Assembly: GCF_000614065.1 (NCBI RefSeq)
Contig: NZ_BAKG01000006.1
Coordinates: 1 to 64,000, forward strand
Origin: Prevotella dentasini JCM 15908
Lineage (GTDB): Bacteria; Bacteroidota; Bacteroidia; Bacteroidales; Bacteroidaceae
Direction: 5' to 3'
Length of the DNA stretch: 64,000 nt
Shown here: piece after piece, positions 55,922 to 64,000 of the stretch
How the letters are laid out: each line of letters opens with the position of its first letter
Position numbering within the stretch: position 1 is the stretch's first letter
The notes under the pieces: generated by a model
The model's input: only the letters and a program-made list of their open reading frames with translations
What the model was told of the DNA's origin: nothing
Database searches by the model: none
Position numbers and translations under genes: made by a program

Positions 55922-56428
55922 CTACGGCAGAAGACGGCCGCAACCCTCATGCTCCAACAGCCATGCCTTCCTGCCGATACCGCCGGCATATCCCGTCAGA
56001 CTGCCATTACTGCCTACAACGCGGTGGCAGGGAACAATAAGGCTGATCGGATTGTGCCCCACCGCGCTTCCTACGGCCTGAGCAGCCATGCCTGAAGTAC
56101 CGCGCAGAGCTGCCACCCGACGGGCAATGTCCTTATAGCTGACGGTAGTGCCGTAGGGAATGGAGAGCAGAAGATTCCATACCATGCGCTGAAAGCCGGT
56201 ACCGACAAGACGGAGAGGGGGAAGGAAACCGGGACGCTGCCCCGAGAAATAGAGGTCGAGCCACCCGACAGCGGCATCGAAGACCGGCAGGGGGGCAACC
56301 GACGGGCTGGGAGCGAGACCTGCACCGAAGTATTTCTGTCCATCGAACCACAGGCCGGAAAGAGCCGTCCCGTCGCTGGCCATCGTCATAGGCCCAAGGG
56401 GCGATGCGTAGTGGTGGATATGCTGCAT
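55922..56428 (-). CDS. ogt: Methylated-DNA--protein-cysteine methyltransferase
   Basis: Suicide repair enzyme that takes the alkyl group from O6-methylguanine onto its own cysteine. The 168-aa protein has an N-terminal RNase H-like lobe (SPLGPMTMASDGTALSGLWF) and the DNA-binding lobe FQRMVWNLLLSIPYGTTVSY. The active-site motif is VPCHRVV (Cys about 138), followed by SNGSLTGYAGGIGRKAWLLEHE. A minus-strand -7-like box TATATTTG at 56511-56518 may be its promoter. It converges on the PAP2 gene with a 10-base gap. Confidence 0.95.
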   Translation of the reverse strand: MQHIHHYASPLGPMTMASDGTALSGLWFDGQKYFGAGLAPSPSVAPLPVFDAAVGWLDLYFSGQRPGFLPPLRLVGTGFQRMVWNLLLSIPYGTTVSYKDIARRVAALRGTSGMAAQAVGSAVGHNPISLIVPCHRVVGSNGSLTGYAGGIGRKAWLLEHEGCGRLLP

Positions 56429-56601
56429 GCTTGAAGTCTTTTACGATTGCGGAGAACAGGACAGCAGAATGGGGCAGAGAGTTTTCGGCCGTTGTCCGTT
56501 CCGCCGTCTGCAAATATACACCTTTTGACGGAGATGGCACAGACACGGTGCTTTTTTTAACAGAATAATCATAGAGATTAATCATAACCCAATACAATAC
56601 G

Positions 56602-57774
56602 ATGGCATCCAATAAGGCTAAGGCCGACCGACGGGCCACGATACTGACGATAACAGGCTCGGACAGTACCGGCGGTTCGGGAATACAGGCAGACATCAAG
56701 ACGATAACCGCACTGGGGGCGTATGCAGCTTCGGCCATCACCTCCGTAACGGCACAGGACACGGGCGACATACGCGACTTCCACGACCTTCCGGCGACAG
56801 TAATCGAGCAGCAGGTGCAACCGGTGATGGACGACCTCCCCCCCGATGCAGTAAAGGTGGGCCTGCTGCGCTCCGTCGGGCAGGTGGAGGCGGTAGAACG
56901 GCTGTTGCGGCAGTACGAGCCACGGCATGTCGTACTCGACGTAGTCCCCGTCAGCAGCCATGGCAACGTTCTGATGCCGCCCGAGGTGATACGCGCGGTA
57001 ACGGACAGGCTTTTCCCGCTGAGCTCGCTCATCACGCTTAAGCTCCGAAGCGCGCTCCACCTGTTGGGAAAATCGACCGACGTGCGGAGCAACGAGGGAC
57101 TGGAGCGCGTGGCACGACGCCTGCTGGATAAGGGCGGACAAGCCGTAGTGGTACAGGGCGGCAACATTGTCAAGGACGCGCTGACCGACGTCCTCGTAGC
57201 GGCAGAGCCTTGCCGTACGCGCTTTTTCATCCGTCCGGGATTCATAGACCGAAACACCCATGGTGCCGGAGGTGCGTTCTCGGCAGCTACGGCCGTATTC
57301 CTCGCACGGGGAAAGGACATGGAAGAAGCCGTAGGAGGAGCACTCGACTATCTGAGCCAGCTCATCCTGCGCTCCGTCGACTCCGGCCTCGGCGGACAGC
57401 AACGCCTGCTCGACCATGGCGGCAGCCTCTCCCAGCCGGCAGTCTCCACGCACGTGCTGGAGCTTTACAACCACCTGATGAACGCCATTGCCTGCCATCA
57501 CCGACAAACTTCGGACGTAGGGTTCTATGCCGACCTGCTCAACATCACTCCGCGCTACCTTGCACAGATAACAAGGCGCATTGCCGGACGGACACCCAAA
57601 CAGCTCATAGACGGATATATCATCAAGGAAGTGGAGGTGCAGCTCTGCGGCACGTCAAGGAACATACAGGAAATAGCCTTCCACTTCGGCTTTTCGTCGC
57701 AGGCGCAGTTCAATAAGTTCTTCCGGAAAATGCGCGGATGCACCCCCACGGCCTTCCGCAGACAGCATCTGTAG
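56602..57774 (+). CDS. ThiD-like domain fused to AraC-type DNA-binding domain
   Basis: A 390-aa cytoplasmic protein. Residues about 12-270 follow ThiD (HMP/HMP-phosphate kinase): TITGSDSTGGSGIQADIKTI, ALGAYAASAITSVTAQDT, VKVGLL. Residues about 300-390 form a complete AraC domain with two HTHs (FYADLLNITPRYLAQITRRI; IQEIAFHFGFSSQAQFNKFF). Kinase residues are lost: the GTGCT loop with the catalytic Cys reads HGAGGAFSAA, and the usual TPNxxEA reads TLKLRSA. This suggests a one-component regulator whose dead kinase senses HMP, HMP phosphate or a similar ligand. It stands alone and is divergent from ogt; no TPP riboswitch or thiamin gene is visible nearby. Confidence 0.82.
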   Translation: MASNKAKADRRATILTITGSDSTGGSGIQADIKTITALGAYAASAITSVTAQDTGDIRDFHDLPATVIEQQVQPVMDDLPPDAVKVGLLRSVGQVEAVERLLRQYEPRHVVLDVVPVSSHGNVLMPPEVIRAVTDRLFPLSSLITLKLRSALHLLGKSTDVRSNEGLERVARRLLDKGGQAVVVQGGNIVKDALTDVLVAAEPCRTRFFIRPGFIDRNTHGAGGAFSAATAVFLARGKDMEEAVGGALDYLSQLILRSVDSGLGGQQRLLDHGGSLSQPAVSTHVLELYNHLMNAIACHHRQTSDVGFYADLLNITPRYLAQITRRIAGRTPKQLIDGYIIKEVEVQLCGTSRNIQEIAFHFGFSSQAQFNKFFRKMRGCTPTAFRRQHL

Positions 57775-57877
57775 CCCCTGAATCTACCCCGCCCGATGCT
57801 ATGTTGCCATAGCCAGACTTGTCGGAAAAAACTTACTTATTACCTTATTTTTACAGCAAAATACAGAGGTAAACGTA

Positions 57878-58110
57878 CCCCACGGATGGGTACATTTACA
57901 TACCACTCGTGGGGTACGTTTGCATACCACTCGTGGGGTACGTTTGCATACCACTCGTGGGGTACATTTGCATACCACTCGTGGGGTACATTTGCATACC
58001 ACTCGTGGGGTACGTTTGCATACCACTCGTGGGGTATTTCCGCACCCGTCCGTGGGGTATTTCCGCACCCGTCCGTGGGGTATTTCCGCACCCGTCCGTG
58101 GGGTATAACG
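57878..58110. repeat. Tandem repeat array, 24-base then 23-base units
   Basis: Six copies of a 24-base unit containing CTCGTGGGGTA and TTTGCATACCA (CTCGTGGGGTA at 57906, 57930, 57954, 57978, 58002 and 58026) follow one variant unit. The array then switches to three units of 23 bases containing CGTCCGTGGGGTATTTCCGC. Units differ only at CGTTT/CATTT. Each contains a near-palindrome (TACCAC, TC, GTGGGGTA). The 24-base period keeps several frames open on both strands, but no start, signal or composition supports a protein. The remaining gap, 57775-58244, holds nothing else except the terminator at its right end. Confidence 0.9.
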
Positions 58111-58177
58111 ACACCCACGGGCAGGGCTGTTATAGCGGAAGAAGCAAGGACAATACATCAACTGAAAAAGAAAGAAA

Positions 58178-58216
58178 GCCGTGCGCCAATGTACAAAAGT
58201 ACATCAGGCACACGGC
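58178..58216 (-). terminator. Terminator of the TonB-receptor/lipoprotein operon
   Basis: Long inverted repeat: GCCGTGCGCC (58178-58187) with GGCACACGGC (58207-58216), extended inward by ATGTAC and GTACAT around an AAAA loop. On the minus strand it is followed by TTTCTTTCTTTTTC. It lies 29 bases past the stop at 58245. Confidence 0.75.
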
Positions 58217-58244
58217 TCCCGTCATCTAAGAATCTGCCTACTCT

Positions 58245-59792
58245 CTAATATTCCGTATTCTGAGGATTGAAGTTGGTCCAACCATCCAGCCATCCGTCGC
58301 CTGCTGCAAAGCCACCTATATAGCTTACCCGGCTGAACCATGAAGCGAGACCGGAGAAGTCGGCTGCGTTGAGCACCGGGCTAAGGGCAGTCGGCATGTA
58401 TCCATTGGCGGCAAAGGCCAATTCGGAAATATTCCCGAAAGCCTTGTTCCCGTTCTGTCCGAGGAACCATGCCGACGAGAAGCTCCTCTGCGACGCATCG
58501 GTAACCGGCTTGCTGTTGCTGTCGTAGCCGGTAACCAGAATGTCGTCGTACAGCTTGTTGGCATCCGTTCCCACGGCGTCCATGCCTGCAAAGTAGACAT
58601 TGCTGATTTTCAGGCTTCCGGCCTTGGCGGCGTTCTGCGTATCCCCCTTCTGATTGTCGAGGATGATTCCTATAGGCCATCCGAGAGCAACCGAGTTGAC
58701 GCAGTTCAGACGGGAATTCCGGCGAATCTGCATGGCCGCCTGAAACTTGCCCAAAGCAGCCCCGTTGTTGGGATTCATCGAACCGCCCGTGATATAATCT
58801 ACCGAATTGCTGAACCCCGACTCAGTCTTGGGGCCTACGAAGGTAATATTCGAGAATGTAGCCGAAGTGTACGGGCTTACTGCCGAGCCGTCGGCACTGT
58901 TGTCGCTTTCGAAGCCATTGCTCTGCGAGGTATCTGCAATCTTTCCGTCCCTGATGGAAAGGCCGAACTGCACGTTGCCGGAGAAACCGTTGTCCGTGTC
59001 GAAATCGTCATCCCATCCACGGTAGGAAATGAGGTGCCTGCAGCTGACCGTCCCTCCAAACCATTCGTATGAGTCGTCGTTGGAATAGGAAACCTGAACA
59101 TGGTCCACGGTAGTGCCCGAACCTACCGAGCCGAAAGTGAGGGCATTGATTTCCTTGTCCTTCTGGAACGGATACCCTGCGAACTCTATGCGCACATAGT
59201 CCAGTATGCCCGAGTTGTCCGCATCGTCATTGCCGCCATGCTTGGTGCGCGGGCCGCCCTCTATCTGCATCTCTGTATGATTGTTCCTTGCCTTGCCGCA
59301 GAGTACGATGCCTCCCCAGTCGCCGGGCTTCCGGCTTCCGGCAGCCTTCTCTGACGTAAAGACAATAGGCTCGGCAGCCGTTCCCCGGGCTATGAGCTGT
59401 CCGCCACGCTCGGCAATGAGGCTCGCCTTTGTCTCCTTGTCTCCCTTGATGACCGTTCCCGGCTCTATCGTGAGTTGTGCCCCGTCTGCAATGTACACCC
59501 ATCCCTTGAGCAGATAGGTGCCCTTCTTCAGGGTCTGCTTCCCCCTGAATACGAATTCCTGATCTCCGTTGCCTATGACGCTGCCCTTGGCATCCTCGCG
59601 CCCCTCGCCGTCAAAGAGAATATGGTCGCAGGCCTTCAGCCCGTTGTCGGTCGACCATACGTAGGCAGTGCTGCCGGCCACCTTTCCGCTGTCGTCAACA
59701 GGGTCATCGCCGTTACTACATGCCGTGAGCGAGGCCAGTGCCATCATGATGCCCATACGGCCAATCACTCTTCTACCATTCATAGTTTTCAT
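58245..59792 (-). CDS. Surface lipoprotein, beta-helix-like, TonB-receptor partner
   Basis: A 515-aa lipoprotein (lipobox LASLTAC, Cys about 25). The N-terminal part has a parallel-beta-helix-like pattern (GWVYIADGAQLTIEPGTVIK, GGQLIARGTAAEPIVFTS, GDWGGIVLCGKARNNHTEMQ) with Asp/Gly-rich turns (DDSYEWFGGTVSCRHLISYR, GWDDDFDTDNGFSGNVQFGL). It follows the TonB-dependent receptor by 21 bases in the same operon, like substrate-capturing lipoprotein partners in Bacteroidetes, though it is not SusD-like. The substrate is unknown. Starts at 59792 or 59783 both fit; an earlier ATG (59801) is also in frame. Confidence 0.75.
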   Translation of the reverse strand: MKTMNGRRVIGRMGIMMALASLTACSNGDDPVDDSGKVAGSTAYVWSTDNGLKACDHILFDGEGREDAKGSVIGNGDQEFVFRGKQTLKKGTYLLKGWVYIADGAQLTIEPGTVIKGDKETKASLIAERGGQLIARGTAAEPIVFTSEKAAGSRKPGDWGGIVLCGKARNNHTEMQIEGGPRTKHGGNDDADNSGILDYVRIEFAGYPFQKDKEINALTFGSVGSGTTVDHVQVSYSNDDSYEWFGGTVSCRHLISYRGWDDDFDTDNGFSGNVQFGLSIRDGKIADTSQSNGFESDNSADGSAVSPYTSATFSNITFVGPKTESGFSNSVDYITGGSMNPNNGAALGKFQAAMQIRRNSRLNCVNSVALGWPIGIILDNQKGDTQNAAKAGSLKISNVYFAGMDAVGTDANKLYDDILVTGYDSNSKPVTDASQRSFSSAWFLGQNGNKAFGNISELAFAANGYMPTALSPVLNAADFSGLASWFSRVSYIGGFAAGDGWLDGWTNFNPQNTEY

Positions 59793-59813
59793 ACATCTCA
59801 TAGTTTTGAGTTA

Positions 59814-62504
59814 CTAAAATTTATATTCTATAGAGAAACCAATATTCCTTCCCGGCTTGAAGCTGCGCGTAATCTCCTCTACCTCCTTGTGAGTGCCATT
59901 AGAATAGGAGACGTCGGCAAACTGCTTGTAATATACCGTTTCTGCCAGCAGGTCGCGCACGTTCAGCCGTGCCTCCCAGTGCTTGCCGAATCTTTTGGAG
60001 ACAGACAGGTCTATCGTGTTGCGGGGCATCTCGTAGCTGTCCGGGATGCGTGCCGTCTCGTTGTCGGATACAGAACCTTCGCTGCGCCCTACGCCTATGA
60101 TTCTCTTGCCAATGCGGTTGTATAGCAAACCCACTTGCAGCTGTTCCTTCTCATTATGATAGAAAAAACCCGTATTGGCGAGATAGGGAGACTGCCCCTG
60201 CATCGGGCGGTTTTCCTCCTTGCTGCCTGCCGCAAACTCTACCCGGCTCCTAATCAGCGCACCGTTGAACGACCAGCTGAAATCCGGCAATCCGATGATG
60301 TCAAGACTCTTCCGGATATCAAGTTCCAGACCGTAGTTGTCGGCATTGTCTGCATTTTTGTAGGAGTAGATAAGGTCGGTACCTCCTGCAACCGTATAGG
60401 TCCATTCTATCGGATTGGCGAAATGCTTATAGAAAGCTGCCAGCGAGATATACTCTCCCTTACTTGGGTAATACTCCCAGCGGAGGTCGAGATTGTCTAT
60501 GTAGCAGTTGCTGAGTTCGGTATTTCCCTGCACATCGGAGGCAAGGTCGAAATCATAGTAGACCGCCGGCGAAACCTCCCTGAACTCGGGTCGGTTGATG
60601 CTGCGGCCATAGCCCGCCCGAAGCTGATGCCTGTCGTTGAACTTGAAGGTACCGCTGAGCGAGGGGAAGAAATCGTCAGTGGCATAGTGGCGCGACGATT
60701 CGCTCCTTTCGGTGTCCCGGGTATTGGAGATAAGCTCCATGTCGTTGTGCTCGAAGCGGATGCCTGCCAGTATGCCGAGCTTCCCGAAGGGGAGGGAGAC
60801 GGAGAGATACCCCGCACCGAGGGTGTTGTGTCCGCGATAGTTGTTGCGCCACTGCGACAGCTCCAGCAGGTGGAGTTTGTCCGGGCCATAGTTGTTCCCA
60901 TCGCTGAGCAGGGTCGGTATGTCTATATAGCGGAATCCGTCCGGCATGTTGTTGTTGTCCGTATTCCAGTTGTACACCTTTTCCTCTGTGGCATACTCCC
61001 GGGTACGGTATTCTCCGTAGACACCCACCTTGAGCGAAGGCTGCCATGAGGAGAAGCTGAAGTCTCGGGAATAGTTGGCATTGGCAGAGAATATGTGCTC
61101 GTCGAGCTTTGTCCACTCGCGGGAGATGTCGTTACCCGTACTCAGGGCATAGACGCCTGCTTCGAGGGCGTCGTCTACAAGATACCTGCGACGGTCGGGC
61201 AGCCGCCGGTTGGCATAGGCGTATCCGATGCTCCAGTCGAGCACATTCCCCTCCGTCAATGTATGCTTGCCTGTAATCTGACCGTTGTAGGTAGTCCGGC
61301 TGCGGTAATAATACTCTGCCGAATGTTCCATATTGGCCTGTGCCGTTACTCCCTCGCGCCATGTGTACCGGGTAGTGCCCAGCCGGTTGAAAATATTCTT
61401 GAGCTGATATTTGTTGCTGCCGCTCTTGCTCAGCAGCGTAAGGTTGAGCATCGCCCCCAGCCTGCTGTTATCATTATACTGGTCGTCTACCGAATGACGC
61501 AGATAGTTCTTGCGGTCGTTGGCAGTATCGTATATACCATATAGATTGTTCTGCATATCGGCAAGCCTGCGATATTCGCGGGTGTAGTTCACAGATGCCA
61601 CCAGACCCAGTTTTTCTTCGCCAACCATATATTGTTGCCCGGTAGATGCAGACAGCTTCAGGTCGCCCACGGGAGTTGTCTTGGGCGTCATCCAGCTGTC
61701 GTTGCGCTGATTTTGCAGAAAACTTCTGAAATGCGACATATCGTTCCAGTTGCCGCCTGCCGACACGGAGACATATCCCTGCAACGGAATCTCCTTGGTG
61801 TCAATCATGATGAATCCGCCGGTGTAATCGGCAGGATACGGAGCAGTGGGAGTCTTCACGATGGTAAGGTTGTCTATCTGCGAACTGGGAATGATGTCGA
61901 ACGAGAAAGCTCTGCTGTCGGCCTCGCTGCTCGGAACGGCTCCCCCGTTTATCCAAACGTTGTTGTAACGCTGCGAAAGTCCCCTGACCATGACGAACTT
62001 GTCTTCTATGACGCTTACTCCCGGCACTCGCCGTATCACTTCCCCGGCATCGCTGTCCTGTGTCTTCTGTATTTCCTGCGCCGATACATTGCTTATGATG
62101 ACCGGGCTGCTCTTCACGCTCTGTATGGCTGCCGATTCGGTATTGGTTCTTTTTACGGCCGTAACCGTTACTCCCTCCAGTTGTCTTTCGTCTACTGCCA
62201 TATCCACGAGCAGATTGCCTTCGGATGCCTCATCAGCCTGAACGCCGTCAATCTTCCGTGTCCTGTAACCAATGAAGTTGACGACCAGACTATAGCGTTG
62301 TGCCTGCAGTCCGCCGACCGTAAAGTTTCCGTCAATGTCCGTTACAGCCTTTTGGCTTGTCCCCGTAACCTCTACGATGGCACCGATAATTGGTTCCTGT
62401 GTCGTTTTGTCAATCACTCGCCCGGCTATTTTCTGTGCCGAGGCATTGAGGATGGATAAAAAAAGCAACAGCACGACCGCTATTCTCCTTTTGCTTGTCT
62501 TCAT
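59814..62504 (-). CDS. TonB-dependent outer-membrane receptor
   Basis: An 896-aa receptor with a signal peptide (to about 23, LNASAQ) and a carboxypeptidase-like beta domain (about 24-110, KIAGRVIDKTTQEPIIGAIV). The plug domain (about 125-260) has SAQEIQKTQDSDAGEVIRRV, VRGLSQRYNNVWINGGAVPS and DNLTIVKTPTAPYPADYTGG. The barrel ends GRNIGFSIEYKF with the terminal aromatic. The wording of the plug resembles receptors predicted to take up metal chelates or small ligands; the ligand cannot be read. It is first in a two-gene operon with the beta-helix-like lipoprotein. A -7-like box TAATTTTG lies at 62539-62546. Confidence 0.9.
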   Translation of the reverse strand: MKTSKRRIAVVLLLFLSILNASAQKIAGRVIDKTTQEPIIGAIVEVTGTSQKAVTDIDGNFTVGGLQAQRYSLVVNFIGYRTRKIDGVQADEASEGNLLVDMAVDERQLEGVTVTAVKRTNTESAAIQSVKSSPVIISNVSAQEIQKTQDSDAGEVIRRVPGVSVIEDKFVMVRGLSQRYNNVWINGGAVPSSEADSRAFSFDIIPSSQIDNLTIVKTPTAPYPADYTGGFIMIDTKEIPLQGYVSVSAGGNWNDMSHFRSFLQNQRNDSWMTPKTTPVGDLKLSASTGQQYMVGEEKLGLVASVNYTREYRRLADMQNNLYGIYDTANDRKNYLRHSVDDQYNDNSRLGAMLNLTLLSKSGSNKYQLKNIFNRLGTTRYTWREGVTAQANMEHSAEYYYRSRTTYNGQITGKHTLTEGNVLDWSIGYAYANRRLPDRRRYLVDDALEAGVYALSTGNDISREWTKLDEHIFSANANYSRDFSFSSWQPSLKVGVYGEYRTREYATEEKVYNWNTDNNNMPDGFRYIDIPTLLSDGNNYGPDKLHLLELSQWRNNYRGHNTLGAGYLSVSLPFGKLGILAGIRFEHNDMELISNTRDTERSESSRHYATDDFFPSLSGTFKFNDRHQLRAGYGRSINRPEFREVSPAVYYDFDLASDVQGNTELSNCYIDNLDLRWEYYPSKGEYISLAAFYKHFANPIEWTYTVAGGTDLIYSYKNADNADNYGLELDIRKSLDIIGLPDFSWSFNGALIRSRVEFAAGSKEENRPMQGQSPYLANTGFFYHNEKEQLQVGLLYNRIGKRIIGVGRSEGSVSDNETARIPDSYEMPRNTIDLSVSKRFGKHWEARLNVRDLLAETVYYKQFADVSYSNGTHKEVEEITRSFKPGRNIGFSIEYKF

Positions 62505-62946
62505 CTATTCAATACATTAATATTATATCTTTCGACTGCAAAATTATAGCAGCGATTTTACAAAGCGATTACTATTAAATGATGAATACATTAAAAACAT
62601 ATCGCAAAATGGTTACAGGCGTATGTTAATTTAGTTGTTGTTCCAAGCGTACGTAGCCGATTGTATAAGCGTATATAATAATAGGTGATAGGACGCCTTT
62701 ATAATAAGTTCCTTTTAAGTGGCATTTGTTTCCTTATACTTCGATGATTCGTTATTCCTGTAGGGACAGACACCTGCCATTATACTTTAACAACAATAAT
62801 CATCCTTACACTTTGATAATATTTGATAACTGAAGAAATTATAACATCATTTCTCTTCAGTTATCACGCAACAGACTTTGTTTTTACGAAAAACAAAGTC
62901 TGCATGGAAAGGCAAAGACATCCTTATGTTTTTATAAGGAATGGGA
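62505..62946. other. Intergenic region with two hairpins and a repeat remnant
   Basis: Holds a minus-strand -7-like box (62539-62546), a partial family A repeat (TGTAGGGACAGACACC, 62759-62775) and two inverted repeats: GATAACTGAA/TTCAGTTATC (62824-62833, 62856-62865), and the terminator listed next. No gene is supported. Confidence 0.6.
62872..62902 (-). terminator. Terminator of the TonB-C-domain gene
   Basis: Perfect 14-bp stem, CAGACTTTGTTTTT (62872-62885) and AAAAACAAAGTCTG (62889-62902), with loop ACG, 45 bases past the stop at 62947. Confidence 0.65.
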
Positions 62947-64000
62947 TTACTCCAACTTAAAGGTTACAGGCAGCATGAATCTAACACGCACAGGCTGTCC
63001 CTCGTTTCTGCCCGGCTCCCAAAGCGGCATGGAGCGGACAACGCGAACAGCCTCTTCGTCCAGTCCCTTTGAAGCAGACCTTACGACCTCTATATCCGTT
63101 ATGGAGCCGTCTTTGTTGACCACGAACGATAGGATGACGCGGCCGCTGTTGCCGGCTTTTAACTCAGCTTTGGGATAAACGGTGTGCGAAGAGAGGTATT
63201 CCAATAATGCATGGTATCCTCCCGGAAATTGCGGCATCTCTTCTACAATGGTAAAGCATGCGCCTTCTATATCGCAATTAGCAGGGCCTTTTGAGTCTGC
63301 CTCCTCTTCTTCGTCTATATCCATGATGAAGAAATGTCCGTTGTGCTTCTCTACTTTCAGTGAAAAAGTATAATTGTTTGCTATTTTATCAACTACCTTG
63401 TACCAGCCTTTCCGTCTGTCTGCAAGTATGGTACATTGTGAATTGTCAGGCGTACTTCCTATCAGGGCTGTAAAGAAATAGATATGCTCCCCGTCTCCAT
63501 TTATTTCCCTTAGATTATGTTTCAATTTCTTTCCTATAAATTTCTGAAACAGATATTTTCTGTAGGCAGAGGCATCGAGGTCAATGGTCAGATAAGTAGA
63601 TATATAGGAGCGGAAGAAAGCAGAGAGAAAACTTGCGGCATTGGGTTGAAATTCCTGTATCTTTTGGATACACGAGTAGAAGATGGAGTCTGATGCGGCA
63701 AGTTTCAAATCGGGAGGAGTAATATATCCTACTTTCCGCTTGCCTTCTTTGTCTGTTACCATCCTAATAGGAATACTTATCCATTCCTTTGTGAATGAAT
63801 CGAAGAAGCTAACCCGATACCATCCGCCCTTTAACGGCTTCACTCGAAATGTCCGCAACGATACTCCTGTATAATTTTCTGTTCGCGTAACAGGATCGAA
63901 ACACTGCTCGTCGTACAGCGACAAGTTGTCTATGAATGTCTGGGTAACATATTTGCGTTGCCTCCGTTGGTATTCTTTCCATTCAGAAGTATCTTTAAGC
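62947..64000 (-). CDS. TonB C-terminal-domain protein, 5' end outside window
   Basis: The frame is open to the right edge of the window (the first visible codons read LKDTSEWKEYQRRQRKYVTQ), so the start is missing; 350 codons are visible. The C-terminal ~95 residues form a TonB_C domain: MPQFPGGYHALLEYLSSHTV, YPKAELKAGNSGRVILSFVV, DEEAVRVVRSMPLWEPGRNE, and RVRFMLPVTFKLE at the end. The larger N-terminal part (WYRVSFFDSFTKEWISIPIR, FLSAFFRSYISTYLTIDLDA) is not the Pro-rich arm of classical TonB and is not recognised. It may transmit force to a receptor, or be a stand-alone TonB_C surface protein. Confidence 0.75.
   Translation of the reverse strand, partial: LKDTSEWKEYQRRQRKYVTQTFIDNLSLYDEQCFDPVTRTENYTGVSLRTFRVKPLKGGWYRVSFFDSFTKEWISIPIRMVTDKEGKRKVGYITPPDLKLAASDSIFYSCIQKIQEFQPNAASFLSAFFRSYISTYLTIDLDASAYRKYLFQKFIGKKLKHNLREINGDGEHIYFFTALIGSTPDNSQCTILADRRKGWYKVVDKIANNYTFSLKVEKHNGHFFIMDIDEEEEADSKGPANCDIEGACFTIVEEMPQFPGGYHALLEYLSSHTVYPKAELKAGNSGRVILSFVVNKDGSITDIEVVRSASKGLDEEAVRVVRSMPLWEPGRNEGQPVRVRFMLPVTFKLE

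Noticed and set aside
56429..56601. TPP riboswitch ahead of the ThiD-AraC gene
   Set aside because: The conserved CUGAGA and ACCUGA-type elements are absent.
56133..57507. Minus-strand open frames of 395 and 309 codons over ogt and the ThiD-AraC gene
   Set aside because: They are rich in Arg, Ser and Pro as expected from antisense of GC-rich coding DNA; the plus-strand ThiD-AraC frame has complete domains.
57878..58110. CRISPR array
   Set aside because: Units are contiguous with no unique spacers, and no cas genes are in the window.
57796..58248. Repetitive proteins in several frames across the 24-base array
   Set aside because: A period that is a multiple of three keeps frames open on both strands; no start, signal peptide or composition supports a gene.

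Overview
The window is a piece of a Bacteroidales chromosome, most like Prevotella and its close relatives. The grounds are: type IX secretion (PorZ and several proteins with T9SS-type C-termini), an Mfa1/Mfa2-type (type V) fimbrial operon with its DUF3575 and DUF3868/OmpA-like genes, TonB-dependent receptors with carboxypeptidase-like N-terminal domains, BspA-type and cysteine-containing leucine-rich-repeat (LRR) proteins, and repeated promoters of the Bacteroidetes form TTG-N19-21-TAnnTTTG. No rRNA, insertion sequence, phage or CRISPR array was seen.

Layout. 0-6 kb (minus): leuS, rdgB and porZ. 6.2-7.7 kb: an AT-richer pair made of a HipA-like kinase followed by a separate HipA N-terminal-domain protein. 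7.9-10.4 kb: a TonB-dependent-receptor-like barrel. 11-17.2 kb (plus): a small membrane protein, glutathione peroxidase, pyrE, an SRPBCC protein with a lipoprotein, tRNA-Leu(TAA), a thioredoxin-fold lipoprotein and yifB (frameshifted). 17.6-31.2 kb (minus): one fimbrial operon in the order DUF3575, DUF3868/OmpA, Mfa1, Mfa2, three further fimbrillin-like lipoproteins with a 752-aa putative tip adhesin among them, and a DUF5106 thioredoxin-like protein. A strong hairpin directly behind the major fimbrillin gene may set the ratio of shaft to accessory subunits. 32-35 kb: comF, recX (frameshifted) and prmC, divergent from ribD. 35.5-48 kb: a cell-surface and secretion block with a 1,471-aa adhesin-like T9SS substrate (two frameshifts), three LRR proteins and a calpain-like cysteine protease. 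48-56.4 kb: a membrane TPR regulator, an unknown gene with hemolysin III, rnr (three frameshifts), an NAD-dependent epimerase with a PAP2 phosphatase (frameshifted), and ogt. 56.6-57.8 kb: a ThiD-like domain fused to an AraC DNA-binding domain. 58.2-62.5 kb: a second TonB-dependent receptor with a lipoprotein partner. 62.9-64 kb: a TonB-C-domain protein cut by the window end.

Three things stand out. First, the ThiD-AraC fusion has lost the catalytic cysteine of the kinase and looks like a pyrimidine-sensing regulator. Second, nine genes, including housekeeping genes, carry 15 single-base deletions, and 14 of these can be placed directly after a GC dinucleotide on one strand. That points to a systematic sequencing artefact, or a very unusual mutational process, more than to ordinary gene decay. 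Third, two families of short palindromic repeats lie at gene ends and supply stop codons or C-terminal residues to neighbouring genes; a third, repeat-like motif appears to be inserted in frame in leuS and ribD.
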